NCBI GenBank assembly: GCA_964509545.1 | Contig: CAZDXQ010000014.1 | Location: forward strand, 12,623-76,622 | Origin: JADJWR01 sp964509545 | Lineage (GTDB): Bacteria; Pseudomonadota; Gammaproteobacteria; Burkholderiales; Burkholderiaceae_F | Reading direction: 5' to 3' | DNA: 64,000 nucleotides | Shown here: positions 43,506 through 52,362 of the stretch, in pieces | Numbering within the stretch: the first letter of the stretch is position 1 | Layout of the letters: every line of letters begins with the position of its first letter | The notes under the pieces: model-generated | Databases searched by the model: none | What the model saw: the letters and a program-made list of their open reading frames with translations, nothing else | What the model was told of the DNA's origin: nothing | Program-made: the position numbers and the translations under genes

Positions 43506-44528
43506 ATGTACGAGACGTTCTACGGCCTTACCGGCAAGCCCTTCCAGCTGAACCCGGACCCCGCGTTCCTGTTCAGCAGCAAGGGGCACAGCAGTGCCTA
43601 CGCCTATCTGAAGTACGGCGTGTTCCAGGGCGAGGGCTTCATCGTCGTCACGGGCGAGATCGGCGCCGGCAAGACGACGCTGATCCGGGCGATGCTCGAG
43701 GAACTCGATCCCACCCGCGTCGTCGCCGCACAGCTGGTCAGCACGATGCTCGACTCGGACAACCTGCTGCGCGCGGTGGCCACCGCCTTCGGCCTGGCCG
43801 TCCGTGGCGAGGACAAGGCGCATCTGCTCGCCGGCCTGGAGGCGTTCCTCACCTCGCTGGTCACGCAGAACAAGCGTGCGCTGCTCGTCGTCGACGAAGC
43901 GCAGAACCTGACGCCGCAGGCGATGGAAGAACTGCGCATGCTGTCGAACTTCCAGCTCGGCGACCGCGCGCTGCTGCAGAGCTTTCTGGTCGGCCAGCCC
44001 GAACTGCGCAACCTGATGCGCGCGCCGACAATGCAGCAGCTGCGGCAGCGGATCATCGCCTCGTATCACCTCGGGCCGATGGACAAGTCGGAAACCCGTG
44101 CCTATGTCGAGCACCGGCTGCACCGCGTCGGCTGGAACGGCGACCCTCAGTTCGAGCCGGAGGTCTTTGCCGAGATCTACGACGCCACCGGAGGCATCCC
44201 GCGGCGGATCAACCAGTTGTGCAATCGGCTGCTGCTGGCCGGCTTCCTCTCCGAGAAGCACCAACTGACAGCCGCCGACGCCGAGGAGGTCATCAAGGAA
44301 CTGAGCACCGAACTGAGCGCCGACGCGCCGCGGGCGCCGGTCGTCGTGCTGCCCGGAGCGCAGCGTTCGGGCGGGGAACCGGTTTCCGGGGACTTCGCCT
44401 CTCTGGCGGCGACGGTCGACCGGATGGACAGCAACATCAACGTGATCCTCGATCTGCTGCAGTCGATCGTCCGTCCGGCCCGCACCGACAAGCCGGGTGC
44501 GAAGTCGGGCGGATCGTCGGCGGCCTGA
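43506..44528 (+). CDS. XrtA-system ATPase (ExeA/GspA-like AAA+)
   Basis: A 340-residue AAA ATPase. The start METFYGLTGKPFQLNPDP-type sequence (MYETFYGLTGKPF) is a hallmark of the ExeA/secretion-ATPase family. Walker A is VVTGEIGAGKTTLIRAML (about 47-64), Walker B is ALLVVDEAQNLTPQAMEEL, and sensor/arginine residues are in GGIPRRINQLCNRLL. It is encoded after the barrel in exosortase-A loci and is thought to assist assembly or regulation. The last 70 residues are low complexity. The stop overlaps the wecB start (TGATG). Confidence 0.88.
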   Translation: MYETFYGLTGKPFQLNPDPAFLFSSKGHSSAYAYLKYGVFQGEGFIVVTGEIGAGKTTLIRAMLEELDPTRVVAAQLVSTMLDSDNLLRAVATAFGLAVRGEDKAHLLAGLEAFLTSLVTQNKRALLVVDEAQNLTPQAMEELRMLSNFQLGDRALLQSFLVGQPELRNLMRAPTMQQLRQRIIASYHLGPMDKSETRAYVEHRLHRVGWNGDPQFEPEVFAEIYDATGGIPRRINQLCNRLLLAGFLSEKHQLTAADAEEVIKELSTELSADAPRAPVVVLPGAQRSGGEPVSGDFASLAATVDRMDSNINVILDLLQSIVRPARTDKPGAKSGGSSAA

Positions 44529-45688
44529 TGCTCGATCCGATGGTCGCCGCGGCGCCGGTGCTGTGCGTGGTCGGCGCGCGGCCGAACTACATGAAGATGG
44601 CGCCGCTGATGCGCGCCTTTGCCGCCGAGCCGCGCATGCCGCGCACTGTGCTCGTGCACACCGGCCAGCACTACGACTACGCGCTGAACGAAAAGCTGTT
44701 CATCGATCTAAACATGCCGGCGCCGGACGTCAATCTCGACGTCGGCTCTGGCACGCATGCGGTGCAGACGGCCGAGGTGATGAAGCGGTTCGAACCGCTG
44801 ATCGATCAGTATTCGCCCTCCTGCATCGTCGTCGTCGGCGATGTCAACTCGACGCTCGCCTGTTCGCTGGTGGCAGCGAAACGCGAGGTGGGCGTGGTCC
44901 ATGTCGAGGCGGGCCTGCGCAGCTACGACCGCAGCATGCCGGAAGAGATCAATCGCGTGCTCACCGACCAGATCGCCGACGTGCTTTACACGACCGAGCG
45001 CAGTGCGCTGGGCAACCTCGTGCGCGAGGGCGTCGATCCGGCGCGCGTTCACTTCGTCGGCAACCTGATGATCGACTCGCTGCACGCGGCGCGGCCGAAA
45101 GCGGTGGCGCCGGAGGCGACGCTTGCCGCGGCCGGGCAGCCGGCGGCGCTGGTAAACGGCCATTTCGGCGTCGTCACGCTGCACCGCCCGTCGAACGTCG
45201 ACACGCCCGACGTCCTCGGCGCGCTGCTGGAAGCGCTGCTGCAGATCAGCGAACGGTTGCCGCTGGTCTGGCCGATGCACCCGCGCACGCGCGCCAGCAT
45301 CGAGCGCTTCGGCTTCGCCGATTTCCTGCGCGCGCACAGCCTCGCCTGCCTGCCGCCGCAGGGGTACCTCGAAATGGTCGGGCTGATGAGCCGCGCCACC
45401 GTCGTGCTGACCGACTCCGGCGGCATGCAGGAGGAAACGACCGCCCTCGGTGTGCCCTGCCTGACCCTGCGCGAAAACACCGAGCGGCCGATCACGGTCG
45501 AGCAGGGCACCAACACGCTGGTCGGGCACGACGTCGCGGCGCTGTTCGCGGCGGTCGACGCCATCCTCGCCGGCGGCGGCAAGCGCGGCCGCCAGCCCGA
45601 ACTGTGGGATGGCCGCACGGGCAGCCGCATTGCCGCGCATCTGGCGACGTGGCTGCAGCAGCGCCGGGTCTTGGAGGCGCACGCATGA
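44528..45688 (+). CDS. wecB: UDP-N-acetylglucosamine 2-epimerase (non-hydrolysing)
   Basis: A 386-residue epimerase converting UDP-GlcNAc to UDP-ManNAc. It has VVGARPNYMKMAPLMRAF (about 14-31), HTGQHYDYALN, VVVGDVNSTLACSLVAAK, VVHVEAGLRSYDRSMPEEINR (catalytic Asp/Glu/His region) and LTDSGGMQEETTALGVPCLTLRENTERPIT. A full-length GT-B-like enzyme. ManNAc would supply an amino sugar for the exopolysaccharide. The ATG overlaps the preceding stop, and the downstream deacetylase ATG overlaps this gene's stop. Confidence 0.92.
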   Translation: MLDPMVAAAPVLCVVGARPNYMKMAPLMRAFAAEPRMPRTVLVHTGQHYDYALNEKLFIDLNMPAPDVNLDVGSGTHAVQTAEVMKRFEPLIDQYSPSCIVVVGDVNSTLACSLVAAKREVGVVHVEAGLRSYDRSMPEEINRVLTDQIADVLYTTERSALGNLVREGVDPARVHFVGNLMIDSLHAARPKAVAPEATLAAAGQPAALVNGHFGVVTLHRPSNVDTPDVLGALLEALLQISERLPLVWPMHPRTRASIERFGFADFLRAHSLACLPPQGYLEMVGLMSRATVVLTDSGGMQEETTALGVPCLTLRENTERPITVEQGTNTLVGHDVAALFAAVDAILAGGGKRGRQPELWDGRTGSRIAAHLATWLQQRRVLEAHA

Positions 45689-46536
45689 ACGCCTCGGTGC
45701 CGATCGCGCTGATCAATGCGCTCACCATCGACGTCGAGGACTACTTCCAGGTCTCGGCGTTCGACCGGCACATCGACCGCGAGGCATGGGAGCGGATGCC
45801 GTGCCGCGTCGAGCGCAACGTCGAGCAGCTGCTAGCGCTGCTCGACGAGCATCAGGCGCATGCCACCTTCTTCACGCTGGGCTGGGTGGCGCACCGCTAT
45901 CCGGCGCTGATCCGCCGCATCGTCGCCCAGGGACACGAACTGGCGAGCCACGGCTACGGGCATCGCCGCGCCAGCGACCTCGATCACGCCGCGTTCAGCC
46001 ACGACATCCGCCATGCCAAGGCGCTGCTCGAGGACATCAGCGGCACCGCAGTCATCGGTTATCGCGCGCCGAGCTTTTCCATCGGCAAGGCCAATCTCTG
46101 GGCGTTCGACTGCATCGCCGCGGCCGGCTACCGCTACAGCTCGAGCATCTACCCGGTCCAGCATGACCACTACGGCATGCCCGATGCGCCACGCTTCCCC
46201 TACCGGGTGCGCGACGGGCTGACGGAAATCCCGGTCACGACGACGCGCCTGTTCGGCCGCAACCTGCCGGCGGGCGGCGGCGGTTACTTCAGGCTGGCGC
46301 CGTATCACGTGTCGCGCTGGGCGATCGCCCGCGTCAATCGGCAGGAACTGCGTCCGGCGATCTTCTACTTCCACCCGTGGGAGATCGATCCCGAACAGCC
46401 GCGCGTGGACGGCGTGAGCCTTAAGACGCGCTTTCGCCACTACCTGAACCTGCACCGCACGCAGGCGCGCCTGCGCCGCCTGCTTTCCGACTTCCGCTGG
46501 GATCGCATCGACCGAGTGTTCGAGGTGAACGCGTGA
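45685..46536 (+). CDS. XrtA-system polysaccharide deacetylase
   Basis: A 283-residue carbohydrate esterase 4-like enzyme with a C-terminal DUF3473-like part. ALTIDVEDYFQ (motif 1, catalytic and metal Asp), HATFFTLGWVA, ELASHGYGHRRASDLD (motif 2, metal histidines), YRAPSFSIG (motif 3) and FYFHPWEIDPEQPR. It removes acetyl groups from N-acetylated sugars, fitting the wecB product. ATGA-type overlaps on both sides show tight coupling in the operon. The motif set and length match exosortase-A-associated deacetylases. Confidence 0.88.
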   Translation: MNASVPIALINALTIDVEDYFQVSAFDRHIDREAWERMPCRVERNVEQLLALLDEHQAHATFFTLGWVAHRYPALIRRIVAQGHELASHGYGHRRASDLDHAAFSHDIRHAKALLEDISGTAVIGYRAPSFSIGKANLWAFDCIAAAGYRYSSSIYPVQHDHYGMPDAPRFPYRVRDGLTEIPVTTTRLFGRNLPAGGGGYFRLAPYHVSRWAIARVNRQELRPAIFYFHPWEIDPEQPRVDGVSLKTRFRHYLNLHRTQARLRRLLSDFRWDRIDRVFEVNA

Positions 46537-47606
46537 ACTTGTCGGATGCCCCAACGATCGAATCCAGCGCGCACGATGCCCTGCAGATCCGGCCCGCGCG
46601 GGCCGCGGACGGCGCGCGCTGGGACGAGTTTGTCCATGCGTGCCCCAACGCCACGTTCTTCCACCGCATCGGCTGGCAGCAGATCATCGAGCGGGTTTTC
46701 CGGCATCGCACGCACTACCTGCTCGCCGAGAGGGCGGGCCGGATCGTCGGCGTGCTGCCGCTGGCGCAGGTGCGCAGCCGCCTGTTCGGCCACGCGCTGG
46801 TGTCACTGCCGTTCGCGGTCTACGGCGGAGTCGCCTCGACTGATGACGAGGCGGTCCCGGCGCTGCACGCGGCAGCGGTCGCACTCGCGCGCGACCTTGG
46901 CGTCGAGCACCTGGAACTGCGCAACCTGCGCCGCACCGAGCCCGACTGGCCACAGCAGGACCTTTACGTCACGTTCCGCAAGCCGATCCTGCCCGAGGTC
47001 GAGGCGAACATGCTGGCCATCCCACGCAAGCAGCGGGCGATGGTGCGCAAGGCGATCGGCCGCAACCTTTCGAGCAAGATCGATACAGGCATCGACCGCT
47101 TCTTCGCGCTTTATGCGGACAACGTCCATCGCCACGGCACGCCGCCGTTTAGCAAGGGGTACTTCGAGGCGCTGCGCGAGACCTTCGGCGACGCCTGCGA
47201 AGTGCTGACGGTGCTCGACCCCAAGGGCAGCCCGGTGTCCGGCGTGCTGAGTTTCTACTTTCGCGACGAGGTGCTGCCGTACTACGCCGGCGACGTCGAG
47301 GCCGCGCGCGATCTCGCCGCCAACGACTTCAAGTACTGGGAACTGATGCGCCGCGCCTGCGAGCGCGGCATCCGAGTATTCGACTACGGCCGCTCGAAGC
47401 GCGGCACCGGTTCGTTCGACTTCAAGAAGAACTGGGGTTTCGAGCCGGCGCCGCTCGCTTACGAATACAGGCTGTTCAGGCGCGATGCGATCCCGCAGAA
47501 CAATCCGACCAATCCGAAGTACCGCGCCATGATCGCGCTGTGGCGTCACCTGCCGCGCCCGGTGGCCAACGCGATCGGTCCTTCGATCGTGCGCAATCTG
47601 GGCTGA
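46533..47606 (+). CDS. XrtA-system FemAB/GNAT-fold protein
   Basis: A 357-residue protein with two tandem GNAT-like folds, as in FemAB peptidyltransferases. It has FVHACPNATFFHRIGWQQII (N-terminal), VEANMLAIPRKQRAMVRKAI, FALYADNVHRHGTPPFSKGYFEALRE and FDYGRSKRGTGSFDFKKNWGFEPAPLAYEY, a block that is nearly invariant in the exosortase-A-associated subgroup. It may transfer an acyl or aminoacyl group to the polysaccharide; this is inference. The start is GTG (GTGA overlap with the deacetylase stop). Confidence 0.86.
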   Translation: MNLSDAPTIESSAHDALQIRPARAADGARWDEFVHACPNATFFHRIGWQQIIERVFRHRTHYLLAERAGRIVGVLPLAQVRSRLFGHALVSLPFAVYGGVASTDDEAVPALHAAAVALARDLGVEHLELRNLRRTEPDWPQQDLYVTFRKPILPEVEANMLAIPRKQRAMVRKAIGRNLSSKIDTGIDRFFALYADNVHRHGTPPFSKGYFEALRETFGDACEVLTVLDPKGSPVSGVLSFYFRDEVLPYYAGDVEAARDLAANDFKYWELMRRACERGIRVFDYGRSKRGTGSFDFKKNWGFEPAPLAYEYRLFRRDAIPQNNPTNPKYRAMIALWRHLPRPVANAIGPSIVRNLG

Positions 47607-47658
47607 CGGCGCGACGGCACTGCCGCCGCGCGCGAGACCCCGACACGCGCAGACCTCG

Positions 47659-49224
47659 ATGCACTCGGAACGGCAACTTGAACTGGAGTTCGTCCGCCTG
47701 ACCGAACGGCGGCAGTGGCAGGCGTTTGGACTCGTTGCGGCGTGCCTGCTCGCCGTCGTGGCAGCCTTCAGTGAATCGTTTGTCGAGATGGTCCGGATCT
47801 GGCATCGGTCCGAGACCTTCACGCACGGTTTCCTGGTTCTTCCGGCCTTCCTGTATCTGGTGTGGCAGCGCCGCGCCGATCTCGCCGCGACACCCGTGCG
47901 GCCGTTCCTTCCGGCCCTTGTACTGGCGGCCGGCGCGGGATTCCTGTGGCTGCTCGGCGAAGTCGCCAGCGCCTTGACGCCGAGCATGTTCGGTGCCGTG
48001 GCGATGGTGCCGGCGGTCGTGATCGGCGTCCTCGGCTGGCGCTGGGCGCGGGTGCTGGCATTCCCGCTCGCGTTTCTCTTCTTTGCCGTCCCGTTCGGCG
48101 AGGCGTTTGTGCCGAAGCTGATGGAATGGACGGCCGACTTCACCGTCCTCGCGCTGCAGGCCACCGGCGTGCCGGTGCTCAGGGAAGGGCAGCATCTCTT
48201 CATCCCCTCCGGGCGCTGGTCGGTGGTCGAGGCCTGCAGCGGGATCCGCTACCTCATCGCCTCGATGTTCGTCGGCGCGCTGTATGCCTGGATGATGTAC
48301 CGGTCGCCGATCCGCCGCGCGCTGTTCTTTGTCGCCTCGATCGTGGTGCCGATCGTCGCCAACTGGCTGCGAGCCTACATCATCGTCATGCTGGGTCACC
48401 TGAGCGGCAACCGCATTGCTGCCGGCGTCGACCACCTGATCTACGGCTGGGTGTTTTTCGGCGCGGTGATCATGATCCTGTTTGCCGTCGGCACCCTCTG
48501 GCGCGAGGATCACCATGCCAAAGCGGCAGACAACTTGCCGGCCGGCATGCCGGCGATCGCCGGATCTGCACTCGTCAACAACTCGGTCGGCATGGCGGCG
48601 GTCCTCATGGCCGCCATGGTGGTGGTGTGGCCCGCTGCAGGCGCGGTCCTGATGCGTCCTTACGAAGAGCGCGTGCTTCCCGCCGCAGAGTTCGCGACCG
48701 CCGCGGGGTGGCAGATCGTCGACGCTGGATTCGATGGCTGGCGGCCGAAACTGCATTCGGCGGCAAGCGAGCAAGTGTTCACGTTCGAGAAGGATGGGCA
48801 GAAGGTCGGCCTGTTTGTGGGTTTCTTCCGCAACCAGCGTCAGGGTGCGGAGCTGGTCAACTCGGAAAACGTGCTCCTCGCGAAAGACGACACCAGTTGG
48901 GTTGCGGTCGGCAGCGGGCCACGGGCGACCCTGCTGAACTCGCGGCCGCTGAGCGTGAACACGCAGCGCATGCGCGACGGCCGGTTCACCCTCGTGGCCT
49001 GGCAGTGGTACTGGCTCGGGGACTCCTGGACCTCGAGTGATTCGCGCGCGAAATTCGAACTCGCCGTCGACCGTCTGCTGCGCCGCGACGACACCTCCGC
49101 CTGGATTGCGGCATTTGTCGTCGAACCCGCCGATGGCAAGGAAGCCGAGGCCATCCTCGACGGCTTTGTACGCGAGATGGGCGGGCCGATCGAGCGGGCG
49201 CTGCAAGCGGTGGCGGGGCGATGA
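47659..49224 (+). CDS. xrtA: Exosortase A with fused C-terminal EpsI-type domain
   Basis: A 521-residue membrane transpeptidase-like enzyme that processes PEP-CTERM proteins. About eight helices form the N-terminal 300 residues. The catalytic residues are the Cys in SVVEACSGIRYLIAS (about 189-203), the Arg in VANWLRAYIIVMLGH and the His in AAGVDHLIYGWVFF. After residue 310 comes a periplasmic EpsI/DUF3485-like domain (WQIVDAGFDGWRP, VGLFVGFFRNQRQGAELVNS, WYWLGDSWTSSD). Its targets carry a C-terminal Pro-Glu-Pro signal; none is seen complete in this window. It lies in the middle of the polysaccharide operon. Confidence 0.93.
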   Translation: MHSERQLELEFVRLTERRQWQAFGLVAACLLAVVAAFSESFVEMVRIWHRSETFTHGFLVLPAFLYLVWQRRADLAATPVRPFLPALVLAAGAGFLWLLGEVASALTPSMFGAVAMVPAVVIGVLGWRWARVLAFPLAFLFFAVPFGEAFVPKLMEWTADFTVLALQATGVPVLREGQHLFIPSGRWSVVEACSGIRYLIASMFVGALYAWMMYRSPIRRALFFVASIVVPIVANWLRAYIIVMLGHLSGNRIAAGVDHLIYGWVFFGAVIMILFAVGTLWREDHHAKAADNLPAGMPAIAGSALVNNSVGMAAVLMAAMVVVWPAAGAVLMRPYEERVLPAAEFATAAGWQIVDAGFDGWRPKLHSAASEQVFTFEKDGQKVGLFVGFFRNQRQGAELVNSENVLLAKDDTSWVAVGSGPRATLLNSRPLSVNTQRMRDGRFTLVAWQWYWLGDSWTSSDSRAKFELAVDRLLRRDDTSAWIAAFVVEPADGKEAEAILDGFVREMGGPIERALQAVAGR

Positions 49225-50414
49225 AGCCGGTGTCCGATACCCGTCCACTGATCGCGCACGTGCTCTTCCGCTTCGACATCGGCGGGCTCGAGAACGGTGT
49301 GGTCAACCTGATCAACCGCCTGCCGGCCGCGCAATTCCGCCATGCCGTCATTGCGCTGACGGAGGTCACGGATTTCCGCAGGCGCATCGAGCAACCCGGC
49401 GTCGAATTCTTGTCCCTGCACAAATCGCCGGGGCACGGTATCAAACTGGCTCCGCGCCTGTACCGGATCTTCAGGACGCTGCGGCCGGCGATCGTTCATA
49501 CGCGCAACCTGGCGGCGCTCGAAGCCTCGCTTCCAGCCTGGCTGGCAGGGGTGCCGATTCGCATCCATGGCGAACACGGTTGGGACGTTTCCGATCTGTC
49601 CGGCGGCAATACACTCAATCGCCTGACGCGCAGGCTCTACCGCCCATTCGTCTCCCGGTATGTGGCGATGTCGGCGGACATCGAGCGCTACCTGGTGCAC
49701 AGAATCGGCGTTGCGCCGTGGCGCATTGCGCAGATCTACAACGGCGTCGATGCCACCCGCTTTGCCCCGCCGTCAGTCAAGGCGGCGATCGAGGGTTGCC
49801 CCTTCGGCCCACGCGGCTCCTGGTTGGTCGGCACCGTGGGACGCATGCAGGCAGTGAAGGACCAGGCGACACTCGCCCGTGCGTTCGCGCGCGCATGCTC
49901 CTTGGAAGCGAAGGCGGCAGCGCAAATGCGGCTGGTGATTGTCGGCGACGGACCTGAGCGAGACCCAGTCCTGCAGATCTTGCGCGACGCCGGTTGCATT
50001 GACCGAGCTTGGCTGCCTGGCGCTCGAAACGACATCTCGGAGATCTTGAGGGGGCTTGACTGCTTCGTGCTGCCATCCCTGTCAGAGGGCATTTCCAACA
50101 CCATCCTCGAGGCAATGGCAACGGGCCTGCCTGTCGTTGCGACGCGCGTCGGCGGCAATCCCGAACTGATCGAGCCCGGTGTCACCGGGTTGCTTGTGCG
50201 CGCCGGTGATGTCGAGGGGCTGGCAGACACGCTGCTGGCGTTGTGGCGAGAGCGCGATCGAGCCAGTGCGCTCGGAGTCACGGCACGGCAGGCTGTTGAG
50301 CGCTCGTTCAGCCTGGAGCGCATGGCCGGTGATTATTTGCACCTGTACCAGGCGCTGCTGCAGCGGACGACGGCAACTGCCGGACGTCTGCACGCAGCGC
50401 CGCCCTCTTGCTGA
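49221..50414 (+). CDS. XrtA-system glycosyltransferase, family 4 (TIGR03088 type)
   Basis: A 397-residue GT-B glycosyltransferase. The N-terminus HVLFRFDIGGLENGVVNLINRL is diagnostic for the exosortase-A-associated subgroup. The C-terminal half has LVGTVGRMQAVKDQATLARAF, VIVGDGPERDPVL, DCFVLPSLSEGISNTILEAMATGLPVVATRVGGNPELI (nucleotide-sugar EX7E motif). It adds a sugar during assembly of the repeat unit. It overlaps the exosortase stop (ATGA) and is followed by an amidotransferase gene 8 bp away. Confidence 0.88.
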   Translation: MKPVSDTRPLIAHVLFRFDIGGLENGVVNLINRLPAAQFRHAVIALTEVTDFRRRIEQPGVEFLSLHKSPGHGIKLAPRLYRIFRTLRPAIVHTRNLAALEASLPAWLAGVPIRIHGEHGWDVSDLSGGNTLNRLTRRLYRPFVSRYVAMSADIERYLVHRIGVAPWRIAQIYNGVDATRFAPPSVKAAIEGCPFGPRGSWLVGTVGRMQAVKDQATLARAFARACSLEAKAAAQMRLVIVGDGPERDPVLQILRDAGCIDRAWLPGARNDISEILRGLDCFVLPSLSEGISNTILEAMATGLPVVATRVGGNPELIEPGVTGLLVRAGDVEGLADTLLALWRERDRASALGVTARQAVERSFSLERMAGDYLHLYQALLQRTTATAGRLHAAPPSC

Positions 50415-50422
50415 GTCCAATC

Positions 50423-52354
50423 ATGTGCGGCATCGTAGGCATCCTCGACACCCGTGGCCAGCGTGAGATCGACCGGCAAGCGCTCCATCGGATGAATGAA
50501 TCGCAGCACCACCGCGGGCCGGACGAGAACGGGATCTTTGTCGGTCCTGGCATAGGGCTCGGCCACAAGCGGCTGTCGATCATCGATCTGGCCACGGGCC
50601 AGCAGCCTCTTTACAACGAAGACGGCTCGGTGGTGATCGTCTACAACGGCGAGATCTACAACTATCAGGAACTGATTCCCGAACTGCAGGCGCTGGGGCA
50701 TGTCTTTCACACCCGCAGCGACACGGAAGTAATCGTCCATGCCTGGGAAGCCTGGGGCGCCGATTGCGTCAGGCGTTTCCGCGGAATGTTTGCTTTTGCG
50801 CTCTGGGACCGCAATCGAGAGACGCTGTTTCTCGGACGCGACCGATTGGGCGTCAAGCCGCTGTATTACGCAGTCCTGCCCGACGGTCAACTATTGTTCA
50901 GCTCGGAGTTCAAGGCCTTGCTGGCGCACGGCGCATTGCGGCGAGAAATCGATACGTTTGCCGTCGAGGAGTACTTCGCCCTCGGCTACGTGCCCGAACC
51001 GCGCACGATTTTCAAAGGTGCAAGGAAGCTGCCGCCGGCGCACACACTCACGGTCAAACGGGGCGTACCCGTGGCAGAACCGGTCGAGTATTGGGACGTG
51101 GCGTTCACGCTCGATAACCGGATTTCAGAGAAGGAGGCCTGTGAGCAGTTGCAGGAACGCCTGCGTGAATCGGTACGGCTGCGCATGATCTCAGAGGTGC
51201 CGCTCGGCGCGTTCCTTTCCGGCGGAGTCGATTCAGGCGCCGTAGTCGCGACGATGGCCGGGCTCTCGAATGATCCGGTCAACACTTGTTCGATCTCTTT
51301 TTCAGATCCAGAGTTCGACGAATCGCGTTACGCGCTTATGGTGGCGCATCGCTACCGGACGCGGCATTTCGTCGATCGCGTGGAAAGCGAAGACTTCGAC
51401 CTGGTCGACACCTTGGCGAGTTTGTACGACGAGCCGTACGCTGATAGCTCGGCCATACCGACATACCGCGTGTGTCAACTCGCTCGCAGTCACGTCACAG
51501 TAGCGCTGTCAGGCGATGGTGGCGACGAGAGTTTTGGTGGTTACAGGCGGTACCGGCTGCATCTTATGGAGGAGCGCGTGCGTCGGCCGCTGCCGCTGGC
51601 GCTGCGGAGGTCTGTCTTCAGGGTGCTGGGACGCGCGTATCCGAAGGCTGACTGGGCGCCGCGTGTGTTTCGCGCAAAGACGACACTACAGGCGCTGGCG
51701 CGCGAATCCGTCGAAGGATACTTCCACAGTGTGTCGATCTTGCGCGATGACGTCCGCAAGGAACTTTACTCGAACGACCTGCGCGCCCAGTTGGGCGGCT
51801 ATCAGGCGATCGAGGTGTTCAGGCGCCACGCGCAGCGAGCGAACCACGACGATCCGCTCGCGCTGATTCAATACCTGGACCTGAAGACGTATCTCGTCGG
51901 CGACATCAATACCAAGGTGGACCGTGCCAGCATGGCACACTCGCTCGAAGTGCGCGAGCCGCTGATGGACCATCCGTTGGTTGAGTGGCTTGCATCTTTG
52001 CCCTCATCTCTGAAGCTGCGTGGACGTGAGGGAAAGTACCTGCTGAAGAAATCTCAGGAGCCGAACCTGCCCACGGATGTGCTGTATCGGCCGAAGATGG
52101 GCTTTGCAGTGCCGCTGGCGCGTTGGTTTCGTGGACCATTGCGCGACCGCGTGCAGCAAGCTGTGCTCGGAAGCGTCCTGGCAGACACGGGCTACTTCAG
52201 ACGACCTGTGCTGCAGCGGCTGGTAGAGCAGCACCAGTCCGGCATACGCGACCACAGTTCATCGCTGTGGACGTTGCTAATGTTCGAAGCGTTTCTGCGC
52301 AACGTCATGCAGTCCGACGGTCGCGCTTGCTCGTCGCAGCGTCTAGCAGGATGA
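50423..52354 (+). CDS. XrtA-system amidotransferase 1 (asparagine-synthase type)
   Basis: A 643-residue class II glutamine amidotransferase. Met1 is followed by the nucleophile Cys2 (MCGIVGIL), then HHRGPDENGIF, NEDGSVVIVYNGEIYNY and SDTEVIVHAWEAWG. The synthetase domain (about 230-600) has the PPi loop FLSGGVDSGAVVATMAG, SGDGGDESFGGYRRY and KVDRASMAHSLEVREPLMDH. Relatives amidate uronic acids of polysaccharides (WbpS-like) rather than aspartate. A second intact paralogue lies at 54975. Its start ATG is 8 bp after the upstream gene. Confidence 0.88.
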   Translation: MCGIVGILDTRGQREIDRQALHRMNESQHHRGPDENGIFVGPGIGLGHKRLSIIDLATGQQPLYNEDGSVVIVYNGEIYNYQELIPELQALGHVFHTRSDTEVIVHAWEAWGADCVRRFRGMFAFALWDRNRETLFLGRDRLGVKPLYYAVLPDGQLLFSSEFKALLAHGALRREIDTFAVEEYFALGYVPEPRTIFKGARKLPPAHTLTVKRGVPVAEPVEYWDVAFTLDNRISEKEACEQLQERLRESVRLRMISEVPLGAFLSGGVDSGAVVATMAGLSNDPVNTCSISFSDPEFDESRYALMVAHRYRTRHFVDRVESEDFDLVDTLASLYDEPYADSSAIPTYRVCQLARSHVTVALSGDGGDESFGGYRRYRLHLMEERVRRPLPLALRRSVFRVLGRAYPKADWAPRVFRAKTTLQALARESVEGYFHSVSILRDDVRKELYSNDLRAQLGGYQAIEVFRRHAQRANHDDPLALIQYLDLKTYLVGDINTKVDRASMAHSLEVREPLMDHPLVEWLASLPSSLKLRGREGKYLLKKSQEPNLPTDVLYRPKMGFAVPLARWFRGPLRDRVQQAVLGSVLADTGYFRRPVLQRLVEQHQSGIRDHSSSLWTLLMFEAFLRNVMQSDGRACSSQRLAG

Positions 52355-52362
52355 ACTGATCG

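Noticed and set aside
44497..46536. A 679-codon frame across wecB and the deacetylase
   Set aside because: Only the deacetylase portion (from 45685) shows family motifs; the rest is wecB read in another frame with Arg/Ala-rich translation.
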